Positions 35,641 through 43,904 of a DNA stretch of 64,000 nt are shown here, one piece after another. The notes under the pieces were generated by a model. That model had not been told where the DNA came from. It did not search any database and worked only from the letters and a program-made list of their open reading frames with translations. Positions within the stretch are counted from its first letter, which is position 1. Each line of letters begins with the position of its first letter. Source of the DNA: Micromonospora fulviviridis (lineage in GTDB: Bacteria; Actinomycetota; Actinomycetes; Mycobacteriales; Micromonosporaceae); contig NZ_BMRA01000003.1 of NCBI RefSeq assembly GCF_014648395.1, forward strand, positions 506,211-570,210, in the 5' to 3' direction. The position numbers and the translations under genes are program-made.

Positions 35641-36073
35641 TCACGGACCGGGACGTTTCTGGTTCTCGATGTACTCCTTGACCACTGTGAGGGGCGCGCC
35701 GCCGCATGACCCGGCGAAGGACGAGGGCGACCACAGATGCTCGCCCCACAGGTACTTGCGCAGGTGTCCGGCGAACTCGCGGCGCAGGTATCGAGATGAG
35801 ACGCCCTTGAGACTGTTGACCAGCCGCGACGGGGCGACGCTCGGCGGGTAGTGGACGAGCAGATGCACGTGGTCGTCCTCGCCGTTGAACTTCCGCAGTT
35901 CGGCGCCGAAGTCCCGGCACACCTCGGCCATGACCTGCTGGCAGCGGGCGAGGATCGGATCGGTGAGCGCCCCGCGCCGGTACTTCGTGGTGAAGACCAA
36001 GTGCGGCGTGAAGGTTGTAGACAACCGAGCGTCCCCGGCGAACGTCCGGGTCTGGGGTCCATCGTGGTGGCAT
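35641..36073 (-). pseudogene. tnpA: IS200/IS605 transposase TnpA, frameshifted
   Basis: The Y1 (HUH) transposase begins at ATG 36073 (PRWTPDPDVRRGRSVVYNLH) but must change frame to continue as HLVFTTKYRRGALTDPI. One extra base in CACGCCGCACTTG breaks the gene. The second frame has the HUH motif as DDHVHLLVHYPP and the downstream GGAPLTVVKEYIENQ region with the catalytic-helix glutamine. It encodes the single-strand transposase for the element, now probably inactive. Confidence 0.82.
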
Positions 36074-36096
36074 AGACCAGATGACACGATGATGGT

Positions 36097-37248
36097 GTGA
36101 AGTTGGTGGTGCAGGTGAAGCTCCTGCCGGCGCCCGACGAGGCTGCGGCGCTGGAGGCGACCCTGCGCGCCTGCAACGCCGCAGCATCCGACGTCGCAGT
36201 GATGGCACGGGAGATCGACTGCTACCGCAACTACGACCTGCGCCGGCACGCCTACCACGGCATCAAGGACGACTACGGGCTCGGCGCGCAGGCCGCCCAG
36301 CCCGTCATTAAGAAGGTCGCCGACGTCTACAAGACGCTCGCAGGCAACCTCAAGGCCGGCAACTATGGGAAGCCCGGATCGAAGCGCCGCCGCAAGGTCG
36401 AGACCAACCCGATCATGTTCCGCTGGGACGCCGCCCAGCCCTACGACGCAAGGATGCTGTCGTGGCAGCACGACGCCCGTGTCGTCTCCATTTGGACCGT
36501 GCAAGGGCGGCTCAAACAGGTCGCGTTCACCGGCTCCCCCGACCAGATCAAGGCCGTCGAAACTCATCCGGTCGGCGAGTCCGACCTGGTGCACCGGGAC
36601 GGCATGTGGTTCCTGTACGCCACGGTTGAGGTGGACGAGCCGCAGGTCTATGAGCCGGACGGATTCCTCGGTGTCGACATGGGGATCGCGAACATCGCCT
36701 ACGACTCCGACGACACCCGTTACTCCGGAACCAAGCTCAACGGCTACCGGCGCCGCCAGCAGCGGCTCAGGAAGCGGTTGCAGGAGAAAGGCACCAAGTC
36801 GGCGAAACGGCTCCTAGCCCGCCGCCGCCGGAAGGAAACGCGGCACACCGCGAACATCAACCACACCATTGCCAAGAGCATCGTGACCGAGGCTGCACGC
36901 ACCGGCCGCGGAATTGCCGTCGAGAAACTGACGGGGATCCGCGACCGGGTCCGGCTGAGGAAGCCCCAACGGGTCACGCTGCACTCTTGGGCGTTCCAGC
37001 AACTCGGCGCGTTCCTGGTCTACAAGGCGCGCCGGGCGGGTGTACCGCTGGTCGAGATCGACCCCCGGTACACCTCCCAGACCTGCGCGGCTTGCGGGTA
37101 TCGGAACAAACGGAACCGACCCAACCAGGAAACCTTCAACTGTCGGTCGTGTGGGGTCGTTGCCCACGCCGACCACAATGCGGCTCGCAACATCGCTTCG
37201 CGTGGTGTCGTGAGCTGGGGCGCAGTCAATCGCCCGCACGCGGCCTAG
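36097..37248 (+). CDS. tnpB: RNA-guided nuclease TnpB of IS200/IS605
   Basis: An uninterrupted 383-residue protein from GTG 36097. The RuvC catalytic acids are present: D194 (GVDMGIAN), E276 (AVEKLTG) and D359 (HADHNAARN). The four-cysteine zinc finger has C330, C333, C349 and C352 (TCAACGYR, CRSCGVV). The N-terminal helical and beta parts are in family order. Known TnpB proteins cut DNA with a guide RNA made from the element's right end, and are ancestral to Cas12. All key residues are intact even though tnpA is broken. Confidence 0.93.
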   Translation: MKLVVQVKLLPAPDEAAALEATLRACNAAASDVAVMAREIDCYRNYDLRRHAYHGIKDDYGLGAQAAQPVIKKVADVYKTLAGNLKAGNYGKPGSKRRRKVETNPIMFRWDAAQPYDARMLSWQHDARVVSIWTVQGRLKQVAFTGSPDQIKAVETHPVGESDLVHRDGMWFLYATVEVDEPQVYEPDGFLGVDMGIANIAYDSDDTRYSGTKLNGYRRRQQRLRKRLQEKGTKSAKRLLARRRRKETRHTANINHTIAKSIVTEAARTGRGIAVEKLTGIRDRVRLRKPQRVTLHSWAFQQLGAFLVYKARRAGVPLVEIDPRYTSQTCAACGYRNKRNRPNQETFNCRSCGVVAHADHNAARNIASRGVVSWGAVNRPHAA

Positions 37249-37280
37249 CCTCGCAACCAGCGAGGACAGCGATCCGCAAG

Positions 37281-37300
37281 CCCGCCCATTCATGGGCGGG
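37281..37300 (+). repeat. right-end hairpin of the IS200/IS605 element
   Basis: CCCGCCCA-TTCA-TGGGCGGG is a perfect 8-bp stem 32 bp after the tnpB stop codon, followed by TAGTTGAC. By family analogy the guide (omega) RNA would cover the tnpB 3' end and this hairpin, with the guide reading into the flanking DNA. Confidence 0.75.
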
Positions 37301-37440
37301 TAGTTGACTAACGTCACTACCGGCCCAGGGGGGCGGGCGGATGGCGGCCAGAGGCTATCCGAAAGGTGACCCAGCCCCGCGTCCGGCCAGCATCGCCCCT
37401 GCTCTGGTTGGCACTGCCACTGCGCGGCGACCAAGGTCCC

Positions 37441-37494
37441 GTGCACGGATTTGCCGCAGATCGCGCGCCCGGTCAGCATTGGCTCGTGCCGAGA
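37441..37494 (+). repeat. two-box copy of the dispersed intergenic repeat
   Basis: Box A: GTGCACGGATTTGCCGCAGA followed by TCGCGCG. Box B: GCTCGTGCCGAGA (37482-37494). The spacing is shorter than in other two-box copies. It lies 54 bp before the serine hydrolase gene. Confidence 0.6.
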
Positions 37495-37547
37495 TCCGGT
37501 AACGCCCGGTCTGCGCCACGCCAGACCGCGGGTTCTATGGTGAGGCC

Positions 37548-38924
37548 GTGATCACGATTCCCGACCGCTCGCCCACCACTTCTTCGACCGCCCGCCACCT
37601 CGACCACGTGCTGTTGGCGGAGCAGCGGGCGGGTCGCCTCCCGTCGGTGGCGGCTGGTGTGGTGCGCGACGGGCGGCTCGCCTGGTCCGGTGCGGTGGGG
37701 ACGCTCGACGGCCGTGCCGGGGGAGACCCGGCTGACACCGACACCCAGTACCGGATGGGCTCGATCACCAAGACGTTCGTCGCGGTCGCCGTCATGCGGC
37801 TGCGCGACGCTGGGCGGCTCCGGCTGTCCGATCGGTTCGACGACCACGTGCCGGGGACGTCCTTCGGCGACGTCACCGTCGAACAGCTGCTCGTCCACGC
37901 GGCAGGCCTGCAGGCCGAGACTAACGGCCCGTGGTGGGAACGGACGCCGGGCGGCACGTGGGACGAGCTCGTCGCGTCGGGCGTCGGGCAGCGTTTCCGC
38001 TCCGGGCGTCGCTTCCACTACACGAACGTCGGCTACGGCGCGTTGGGTCAGCTCGTCGCCCGGGCCCACGGCATCGACTGGTTCGAGGTCTTGCGCCGCG
38101 AACTGCTCGAGCCGCTCGGCATGGGCCGCACGACGACGCGGCCCACCGGGCGCGCGGCGCGCGGTCTGGCCGTGCACCCTTTTGCCGACGTCCTCCTGCC
38201 CGAGCCAGAGCACGACGCCGGCGCGATGGGCCCCGCGGGCCAGCTGTGGACCACGATCGAGGACCTCGCGCGGTGGGCCGCGTTCCTCGCCGGCGACACC
38301 GGCGAGCTGCTCGCCGCCGACACGCTCGAGGAAATGTGCGAGCCGCACTTCGTCGTCGACGAACCCGGTGTCCCTTGGACGGTTGCGCACGGGCTCGGCT
38401 GGCAGGTGTTCAACGTCGACGGACGCCGGTACGCCGGCCACGGCGGCTCGATGCCGGGCTTCGTCGCCGGGCTGCGCGTCGCCCGCGACACCGGCGACGG
38501 CGTCGTCGTGCTGACGAACACGACGAGCAGCCCGGCGCCCGGGCGCCTGGTCACCGCGCTGCTCGCCGGGCTCGAGCAGCACGAGCCCGCACCCGTCGAG
38601 CCGTGGTCCGCCTCGGGTGACGCGTCCCTCCTGGAACTCGTGGGCACGTGGCACTGGGGATCGTCCGTCACGGTGGCCCGGATCGAGGGCGGCCACCTCG
38701 TCCTCGGCGAGCCGGGGGTCGCCCGCGGCTCCCGCTTCCGTCCGGACGGCGCCGACGCGTGGGTCGGCCTCGACGGCTACTACGCAGGCGAGCCGCTGCG
38801 GGTCGTCCGCCGGACCGACGGGGCGGTGTCGCACCTCGACCTCGCCTCGTTCCGCTTCACCCGGACGCCCTACGACCCCGACGCCGACGTGCCGGGCGGG
38901 GGCTACCCCGTCGGCTGGCTGTAG
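37548..38924 (+). CDS. serine hydrolase (beta-lactamase-related / PBP-like)
   Basis: A 458-residue protein from GTG 37548. The three active-site motifs are intact: SITK (S72, K75), YTN in RFHYTNVGYG (about residue 156) and HGG in YAGHGGSMPGF (about residue 304). A C-terminal lipocalin-like domain of about 100 residues follows (LLELVGTWHWGSS). The family covers D-aminopeptidases, esterases and transpeptidase-like enzymes. No signal peptide is evident. The gene stands alone after the IS element. A run of nine C residues follows the stop codon. Confidence 0.9.
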   Translation: MITIPDRSPTTSSTARHLDHVLLAEQRAGRLPSVAAGVVRDGRLAWSGAVGTLDGRAGGDPADTDTQYRMGSITKTFVAVAVMRLRDAGRLRLSDRFDDHVPGTSFGDVTVEQLLVHAAGLQAETNGPWWERTPGGTWDELVASGVGQRFRSGRRFHYTNVGYGALGQLVARAHGIDWFEVLRRELLEPLGMGRTTTRPTGRAARGLAVHPFADVLLPEPEHDAGAMGPAGQLWTTIEDLARWAAFLAGDTGELLAADTLEEMCEPHFVVDEPGVPWTVAHGLGWQVFNVDGRRYAGHGGSMPGFVAGLRVARDTGDGVVVLTNTTSSPAPGRLVTALLAGLEQHEPAPVEPWSASGDASLLELVGTWHWGSSVTVARIEGGHLVLGEPGVARGSRFRPDGADAWVGLDGYYAGEPLRVVRRTDGAVSHLDLASFRFTRTPYDPDADVPGGGYPVGWL

Positions 38925-39074
38925 TGCCCCCCCCCGTTCTCTTCAGCAGGAAGGTCACGGTTCACGTGGTGGACCGCTCAACCTGGGTGCACCAAGGCGT
39001 CTGAGCACGGGAAGAACGCACTCATCTGCGCGAGGCGCTTGCTGACATGCCGAGAAGAGTGCACTGACGTCGGG

Positions 39075-39992
39075 CTACAGACGCTCGACTCCTGGCGGCC
39101 TGAATGCGTCCGTGATGAGACGTAGGTCGTTTGGTGCCAGTTCGCCTCCGAGGCTGCGGTACGCGTGCGATCCGAGACAGACGAGGATGTCGTCAACGGT
39201 GGCCCACTGACATGGGGTCCAGTACCGACGGCTGTTGAGCAACTCAGCGCTCACTTGACGCACGCTGGACCGGACGCCGAGGGCAGTCAGAGCCTGCGCC
39301 ACCATGTCGACCGCCCCTCCGGGACGGTCGCTGTCCGCGCAGGCCGGCAGTAGCAGGAGCAGCCGCTCCGCTGGGGTGTGCTTCTGATCTGGCTGCTGGG
39401 CAGCGACAACGAGTTCCGGCCACGCGAGCGCAGGGCCTCGAAAATGCCCTTCCATGACGGCGAGCCGAATCGACTTGCCGCCGGTACCGGGATCGAGAAC
39501 GTAGTCGACGCCGCTGTCATCCTCGAAGTTACGCATGATGATGTGCAGGCGGCTGCGCCCGGCCAGCGGTACGGAGAAGACCGGCCAACCGTGCGGGCTG
39601 AGGAGGGTGTCGATGAACTCGCTCAGGTCGGCGGGATCGGTGTCGAAGGCGTTCGGTGTCGACGCAGACCCGCCCACGGTGTAGAGGAACGCCGGCCAGA
39701 ACAGGTCGCTCGACATCATCTCTGAACCGTCGACCAGCGGTGACCGCAGGATCGGCGGCTCGTACCCATCCAGATAGCCGGAGATGATCACATCGTCATC
39801 ATGCCAGTGTCGCCCCGTCCGGACCGCCTGCCTCAATGCCCCGCTGCCGGCGAGCCGATGGAGCCAAGAGCACGCTTCTGCCGCAGACCGCGCGTCACGT
39901 ACGACAAGCAGCGGGCGTCCGCTGTCTCGGGCGGTGGTCGCTGGTTGCTCAAGTGTCAGCAGCGGTGGCGTGGAGGCGATCGGAGGGGTCAA
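39075..39992 (-). CDS. hypothetical protein
   Basis: A 305-residue acidic protein with no recognised family. It reads as folded sequence throughout: DDDVIISGYLDGYEPPILRS, DLFWPAFLYTVGGSAST, RLHIIMRNFEDDSGVDYVLD. The C-terminal half is helical. A repeat-family motif lies inside the coding region near its 5' end (39870-39899). Function is unknown. Confidence 0.68.
   Translation of the reverse strand: MTPPIASTPPLLTLEQPATTARDSGRPLLVVRDARSAAEACSWLHRLAGSGALRQAVRTGRHWHDDDVIISGYLDGYEPPILRSPLVDGSEMMSSDLFWPAFLYTVGGSASTPNAFDTDPADLSEFIDTLLSPHGWPVFSVPLAGRSRLHIIMRNFEDDSGVDYVLDPGTGGKSIRLAVMEGHFRGPALAWPELVVAAQQPDQKHTPAERLLLLLPACADSDRPGGAVDMVAQALTALGVRSSVRQVSAELLNSRRYWTPCQWATVDDILVCLGSHAYRSLGGELAPNDLRLITDAFRPPGVERL
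39870..39899 (+). repeat. dispersed-repeat motif within a coding region
   Basis: GCACGCTTCTGCCGCAGACC, then GCGCGTCACG, matches the right part of the repeat core perfectly (TCTGC-C-GCAGA). It is translated on the minus strand as part of the hypothetical protein. This is the only copy seen inside a gene. Confidence 0.5.
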
Positions 39993-40126
39993 CGCCAGGA
40001 CCAGTTGGGGAGGCGTCAGATGTCCGAGCGTGTCGGCTTCCCACTCCTATGACACTGGATCTTGCTCGGCTGACGTCTCCTCCTCACCGCCGAGAGTGAG
40101 ACAGCCGGAAGTTGAGAGAGAGCCGT

Positions 40127-40606
40127 TCAGGAGGCGGCCCCCTTCTCGGAGCCCTTGGAATCCAGGAAGAGTTCGAGGGCCTCGACGACGAGGCGGTGGT
40201 CGTCGAGTTGGGGCAGTCCGGAGACGGTGACGGTGCCGACCGGTCCGGTGCCCCTGAGGATGATCGGGAAGCAGCCGCCGTGCGCGGCGTACAGGGCCGC
40301 TTCGAGGTGGGATTGTTCCTCGAAGGTGGTGCCGCGGTCGCGGTAGGTCTGGCCCACGAGGTAGGAGCTGTGTCCGAACCGGCGGACGACGCGGATCTTG
40401 CGTTCGATCCAGTCGTCGTTGTCCGCAGAGGTGCCGTGCAGGGCGTAGTGGAAGAGTTGGTGGTCGCCGAGGCGGATGTCCACGGTGACAGCGTGGCCGC
40501 GTTCTCTGGCCAGCCCGACCAGGCGACTTCCCAGGGCCCAGGCGTCGTCATGGTCAAAGCGGTCGAACTGGAGGCGTTCTTCCTGCTCCCGAAGCTCCGG
40601 CGTCAC
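40127..40606 (-). CDS. UPF0303 / GlcG-like heme-degrading domain protein
   Basis: About 159 residues from GTG 40606. AWALGSRLVGLARERGHAVT, then the FHYALHGTSADNDDWIERKI segment and FEEQSHLEAALYAAHGGCFP, fit the UPF0303 family. It is related to the HbpS/GlcG heme-binding fold. Family members have been tied to heme or cofactor binding, but the role is not established. The frame continues upstream with no protein-like sequence, so GTG 40606 is the likely start. Confidence 0.8.
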   Translation of the reverse strand: MTPELREQEERLQFDRFDHDDAWALGSRLVGLARERGHAVTVDIRLGDHQLFHYALHGTSADNDDWIERKIRVVRRFGHSSYLVGQTYRDRGTTFEEQSHLEAALYAAHGGCFPIILRGTGPVGTVTVSGLPQLDDHRLVVEALELFLDSKGSEKGAAS

Positions 40607-40713
40607 GGCGTATCGTTCCCTTCCTCGATCGTCAGAACGATCTAAGCAGAGGAAGAACCGGCGAGCGCAACGTTCCTCGTGCCGTACGTCCATCAGCAGA
40701 TCGGGGTCATGCC

Positions 40714-40741
40714 GGCCTCCGCTTCTGCCACCGATCGGGCG
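40714..40741 (+). repeat. copy of the dispersed intergenic repeat
   Basis: GGCCTCCGCTTCTGCCACCG followed by ATCGGGCG. It is preceded directly by a box-B-like GTCATGCCG, so the boxes occur here in reverse order. This is the rightmost copy noticed. Confidence 0.55.
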
Positions 40742-40842
40742 TCATGCTGAGTAACCGTCCGCAGCGCCGAGACGGTCCCGGTCATAGCCGACTTTCGGCG
40801 GTCGGCCTGACGATCGGGATCCGCCCGGCGGCTCCGCTTCTG

Positions 40843-41358
40843 TCAGGCGCGAGGGCTCGGATCTTCGTCCGGTGATGGCGCCCGGGTGGGCGGTGCCAGA
40901 GACAGATCTCGGCGGGTTCCGGTGATCCCGGCTGCGTGTTCGTGCGCCCGGTTCAGGATCGCCTCGGCCTCCCGCCGGGCGGCGGTCACGATGCCCTCGG
41001 CCTGGAGCCGCGCCTCGGCGCGGTGGTCGTCGGCCTGCTCCTCGGCGAGTTTGAGGATCTGTTCTACCCGGGTGCCCAGGCCGCTGAGGGTTGGCCGCTG
41101 CCGGTTCCGCCGTCGTCGTTCCGCGACGATCGCAGTTCCTGGGGTCGTCCCGTCGCCTGCCGGCCCGGCGTCCTCGTCGCGGTCGACCAGGCCGTCGCCA
41201 ACGAGTTCGGGTTCCGTCGTACCGACCAGCGAGAGCGCGATGCCGAGCGCGGCGATCGCGACGCCAGACCAGGCGGCGGCCGGCCCAAGGGACGGACCGA
41301 CCGTGGCGCCGACACCGAGCCCGACCAGGACGGCGGCAGTCTTGGCCGGCTTGCGCAT
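40843..41358 (-). CDS. hypothetical membrane protein with coiled coil
   Basis: About 171 residues from ATG 41358. Two hydrophobic segments (TAAVLVGLGVGATVGPSLG and AAWSGVAIAALGIALSLVG) lead to an acidic linker, then a coiled coil (RVEQILKLAEEQADDHRAEA, RLQAEGIVTAARREAEAILN). The coiled coil resembles the DivIVA/ATP-synthase-b type. It could be a membrane-anchored scaffold. Function is unknown. Confidence 0.7.
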   Translation of the reverse strand: MRKPAKTAAVLVGLGVGATVGPSLGPAAAWSGVAIAALGIALSLVGTTEPELVGDGLVDRDEDAGPAGDGTTPGTAIVAERRRRNRQRPTLSGLGTRVEQILKLAEEQADDHRAEARLQAEGIVTAARREAEAILNRAHEHAAGITGTRRDLSLAPPTRAPSPDEDPSPRA

Positions 41359-41535
41359 CGGTCCTCCTCGCGTGGTGCGGGCATGGGGCTTCCGATTCCA
41401 GCATGAAGAACGAGTCAACCCGGTCGATCTGCGACGGAAGGTCCCGACGCAAAGCGGCGCTGGAACGCCAAGCTCGTCACGCCGACCCACGAACCGCCAG
41501 TCGCTCGCGGCTTGCCGATGAGTGCACAGATCGAA

Positions 41536-42495
41536 TCACACTCGGCCTGAAGCCCGGAGCGCTGCCGGGATCTCCGCCGACGCCCGTGCCGACAGCGACC
41601 GCTTGTGTCGGCGGGTCAGGCCGACTCCGACGAGCACGATCACCATCCCCGCGGCGATGCGGAGACTGAAATCCTCGTCGAGCACGATGGCCCCCAGTGC
41701 CACCGACACCACCGGCAGCAGATAGCCGACGGTCGCGGCGTTGGTGGCGCCCTCGGCGGCGATGATCCGGTACGTGAGGTGGAAGGTGATCCCGGTGGCG
41801 ACAACGCCCAGGATCACGACGGCGACCGCGGTCTTCGGGTCGATCTCGATTGGTGTCAGACCGCCGGACGGCAGGGTCAGCGAGGTCAGGCCGGTTGCCG
41901 CGATGAGCTGTGCCGCGGACAGCGAGATGGTGGGGATGCCCTTGCCGACCAGGTTGCGGCCCATGTACGCGAAGCCGACGGCATAGCTCGCCGCCGCCGC
42001 GACGATGGCGAGCGCGCCCCAGCCGACCGGCCCGGTCGTCTGCCACGGCGCGAAGATCAGCACGACCCCCACGAACCCGAGCAGCAGTCCGCCCAGCCGG
42101 ACCGGCCGGAGTCCGCGCTCGGAGCCGATGACGAGACCGATCAGCAGGGACCACAGCGGGGTCGTCGCGTTCAGCACGCCGGCCACCCCGGAGTCGACGG
42201 TTTGCTGGCCGATGCTGAACATGGCGAACGGCAGGGCGTTGCAGAAGAACGCGGCCACGACGAGGTGACGCCAGACCGCCCTACCCCGGGGCAGCCGTCG
42301 ACCCGAGCCGAGACAGGCGACCAGCAGGGTGGCCGCTCCGAGTACGCACCGGCTGAGGGTGACCTGGACCGGAGTCAGGGCGTCCAGGGCCAGCTCGATC
42401 CAGAGGAAGGTCGATCCCCACAGCAGGGCGAGCACGCCCACCCGCGCCCACGCCCACGTCCTGCCCGCCACACCGTTCACGTTGATCTCCTTCAT
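41536..42495 (-). CDS. EamA/DMT-family transporter
   Basis: A 319-residue protein from ATG 42495 with about ten helices in two EamA repeats. LLWGSTFLWIELALDALTPV opens the first, and GGLLLGFVGVVLIFAPWQTT closes it; ATVGYLLPVVSVALGAIVLD is in the second. The family exports metabolites, amino acids or drugs. It is divergent from a LysR regulator with a 76-bp gap, the common exporter/regulator layout. Confidence 0.9.
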   Translation of the reverse strand: MKEINVNGVAGRTWAWARVGVLALLWGSTFLWIELALDALTPVQVTLSRCVLGAATLLVACLGSGRRLPRGRAVWRHLVVAAFFCNALPFAMFSIGQQTVDSGVAGVLNATTPLWSLLIGLVIGSERGLRPVRLGGLLLGFVGVVLIFAPWQTTGPVGWGALAIVAAAASYAVGFAYMGRNLVGKGIPTISLSAAQLIAATGLTSLTLPSGGLTPIEIDPKTAVAVVILGVVATGITFHLTYRIIAAEGATNAATVGYLLPVVSVALGAIVLDEDFSLRIAAGMVIVLVGVGLTRRHKRSLSARASAEIPAALRASGRV

Positions 42496-42571
42496 CCCTC
42501 CCCGTGAACGGTGCCGAACCCAACCCGGAAGGACAAGCAAAAGGTTCTGCACGTCCGTTAAGCTCTGCTAC

Positions 42572-43465
42572 ATGCTTGATGTGCGGCGGATGCAGGTGCT
42601 GCGGGCGGTGGTCACCAGCGGATCGGTGACCGCAGCGGCGGCGCACCTGGGCTATACCCCCTCCGCCGTCAGCCAGCAGGTGGCGGCACTGGAGAAGGAG
42701 GCCGGGATCGCGCTGCTCGAACGCGTCGGCCGAGGCGTGCAACCCACCGCGGCGGGACGACTGCTCACCGAGCACGCGGCCATCATCAGCCAGCACGTCG
42801 CCGAGGCCGAGACCGCCCTTGCCGACCTGCGCGCCGGACGCACCGGCCGGCTGGCCATCCGCTACTTCGCCTCGGTCGGCCCGACCCTGCTGGCGCCCGC
42901 CCTCGCCCGACTCCGGCGCGAGCACCCCGACGTGACGATCGACCCCAAGCTGACGGATCCGAAGGATTCACTGCCGGACGTGGAGCAAGGCAACGCCGAC
43001 CTGGCCATCGTGGTCCGCCGAAGGGGCGACGAGAGCCGCCCGGGTATCCGCGCGATGCACCTGCACGACGACGCGTACCAGGCCGTGCTGCCCGCCGGAC
43101 ACCCGCTCGCCGGACGACGGATGATCGACCTGGCCGACCTCGCCGGCGAACCCTGGGTCGGCAGCGAGCCGCCGGGCCCCTGCCTGGAACCCATCACCGA
43201 CGCCTGCGCCTCGGTCGGCTTCAGCCCGGACTTCGTGGCCACGTCGGAGGACTACGCCACGGCGCAGGGGTTCGTCGCGGCCGGCCTCGGCATCAGCCTG
43301 ATCCCTCAACTCGGACTCAGCACCCGCCACCCGGGCGTCACCATCCGCCCGGTCCGCCGCCCCGAGCCGGTGAGGGCGATCTACGCCGCCGTCCGGGAGA
43401 TCTCACTCGATCAGCCCGCGCTGCGGGCGCTGATCGACGCCCTCATGGACGCCGCGAAGGCGTAG
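42572..43465 (+). CDS. LysR-family transcriptional regulator
   Basis: A 297-residue protein from ATG 42572. The N-terminal helix-turn-helix (RRMQVLRAVVTSGSVTAAAA, HLGYTPSAVSQQVAALEKEA) is typical of LysR proteins. The C-terminal periplasmic-binding-like domain begins near residue 88 (TGRLAIRYFASVG). It is divergent from the DMT exporter and probably controls it. The inducer is unknown. Confidence 0.92.
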   Translation: MLDVRRMQVLRAVVTSGSVTAAAAHLGYTPSAVSQQVAALEKEAGIALLERVGRGVQPTAAGRLLTEHAAIISQHVAEAETALADLRAGRTGRLAIRYFASVGPTLLAPALARLRREHPDVTIDPKLTDPKDSLPDVEQGNADLAIVVRRRGDESRPGIRAMHLHDDAYQAVLPAGHPLAGRRMIDLADLAGEPWVGSEPPGPCLEPITDACASVGFSPDFVATSEDYATAQGFVAAGLGISLIPQLGLSTRHPGVTIRPVRRPEPVRAIYAAVREISLDQPALRALIDALMDAAKA

Positions 43466-43473
43466 GAATTCGG

Positions 43474-43555
43474 TGCCCGGCGGCCCTTGTGCGCCGCCAC
43501 CGGATGCACGAGCAGGCGTAGATCATCGACCAGCCCGGCGGCGAGCACCCGGAGC
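43474..43555 (-). pseudogene. RibD/dihydrofolate-reductase-like remnant
   Basis: Read on the minus strand, LAAGLVDDLRLLVHPVAAHK and GRR follow each other. This matches LLAAGLVDELRPLVHPVAAR in the intact gene at 49685-50308, with similar DNA over roughly 75 bp. Everything else of the gene is missing. It is a decayed copy or a relative. Confidence 0.72.
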
Positions 43556-43589
43556 GCCCGTCCGGTCAGGCTGAGTCTTCAGCCGGCGA

Positions 43590-43720
43590 CGGTGAGGGAG
43601 TCGCGGACCTTCAAGTTCGACGCCGTGGCCTCGCTGCCGGAGTGCGAGGGCTGCGGTCAGGCCGATGCTGCCGCCGGCGACGAAGACGCGGCGAACCGAC
43701 GGGTGTCCATGCGGGCCAAA
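43590..43720 (-). pseudogene. FAD-dependent monooxygenase N-terminal remnant
   Basis: The minus strand encodes RRVFVAGGSIGLTAALALRQ, the GxGxxG dinucleotide-binding helix of flavin monooxygenases (usually VVGGGIGGLTAAL), then stops being protein-like. It is a remnant lying next to the RibD scrap. Confidence 0.6.
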
Positions 43721-43879
43721 AGGGCACTCCGGGATCTGGCCCGCATGCCGACGGCCGGTAAGGGCGGAGGGTATGTGCGGCGCTGATTCGGGCTTGAAAG
43801 CTGCTCCCCGCCGCGACGGTTCGTCGGTGCCGTACCGCACAGCGGCTTGACGGGAACCGTGGACTCTGCAAACTTCTAG

Positions 43880-43893
43880 GTTGTCTAGACGAC
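43880..43893 (+). promoter_or_regulatory. GntR-type operator overlapping the ribosome-site region
   Basis: GTTGTCTAGACGAC is an inverted repeat around CTAG with one mismatch, in the style of HutC-subfamily GntR operators (GTCTAGAC core). It lies just before the GGAGGAG ribosome site and 12 bp from the GntR start at 43905. Autoregulation of the operon is likely. Confidence 0.6.
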
Positions 43894-43904
43894 CTGGAGG
43901 AGTT

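Larger units (their letters stand above)
35595..37300. mobile_element. IS200/IS605-family insertion sequence
   Basis: Divergent tnpA (minus, broken) and tnpB (plus, intact) are flanked by the subterminal hairpins that define the family. The left one is CCTGGCCG-TTTA-CGGCCGGG (35611-35630); the right one is CCCGCCCA-TTCA-TGGGCGGG (37281-37300). A TTGAT pentamer at 35595-35599, just outside the left hairpin, is the sort of target motif used by IS605-like elements (ISDra2 uses TTGAT). The outer ends are approximate. Confidence 0.8.
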
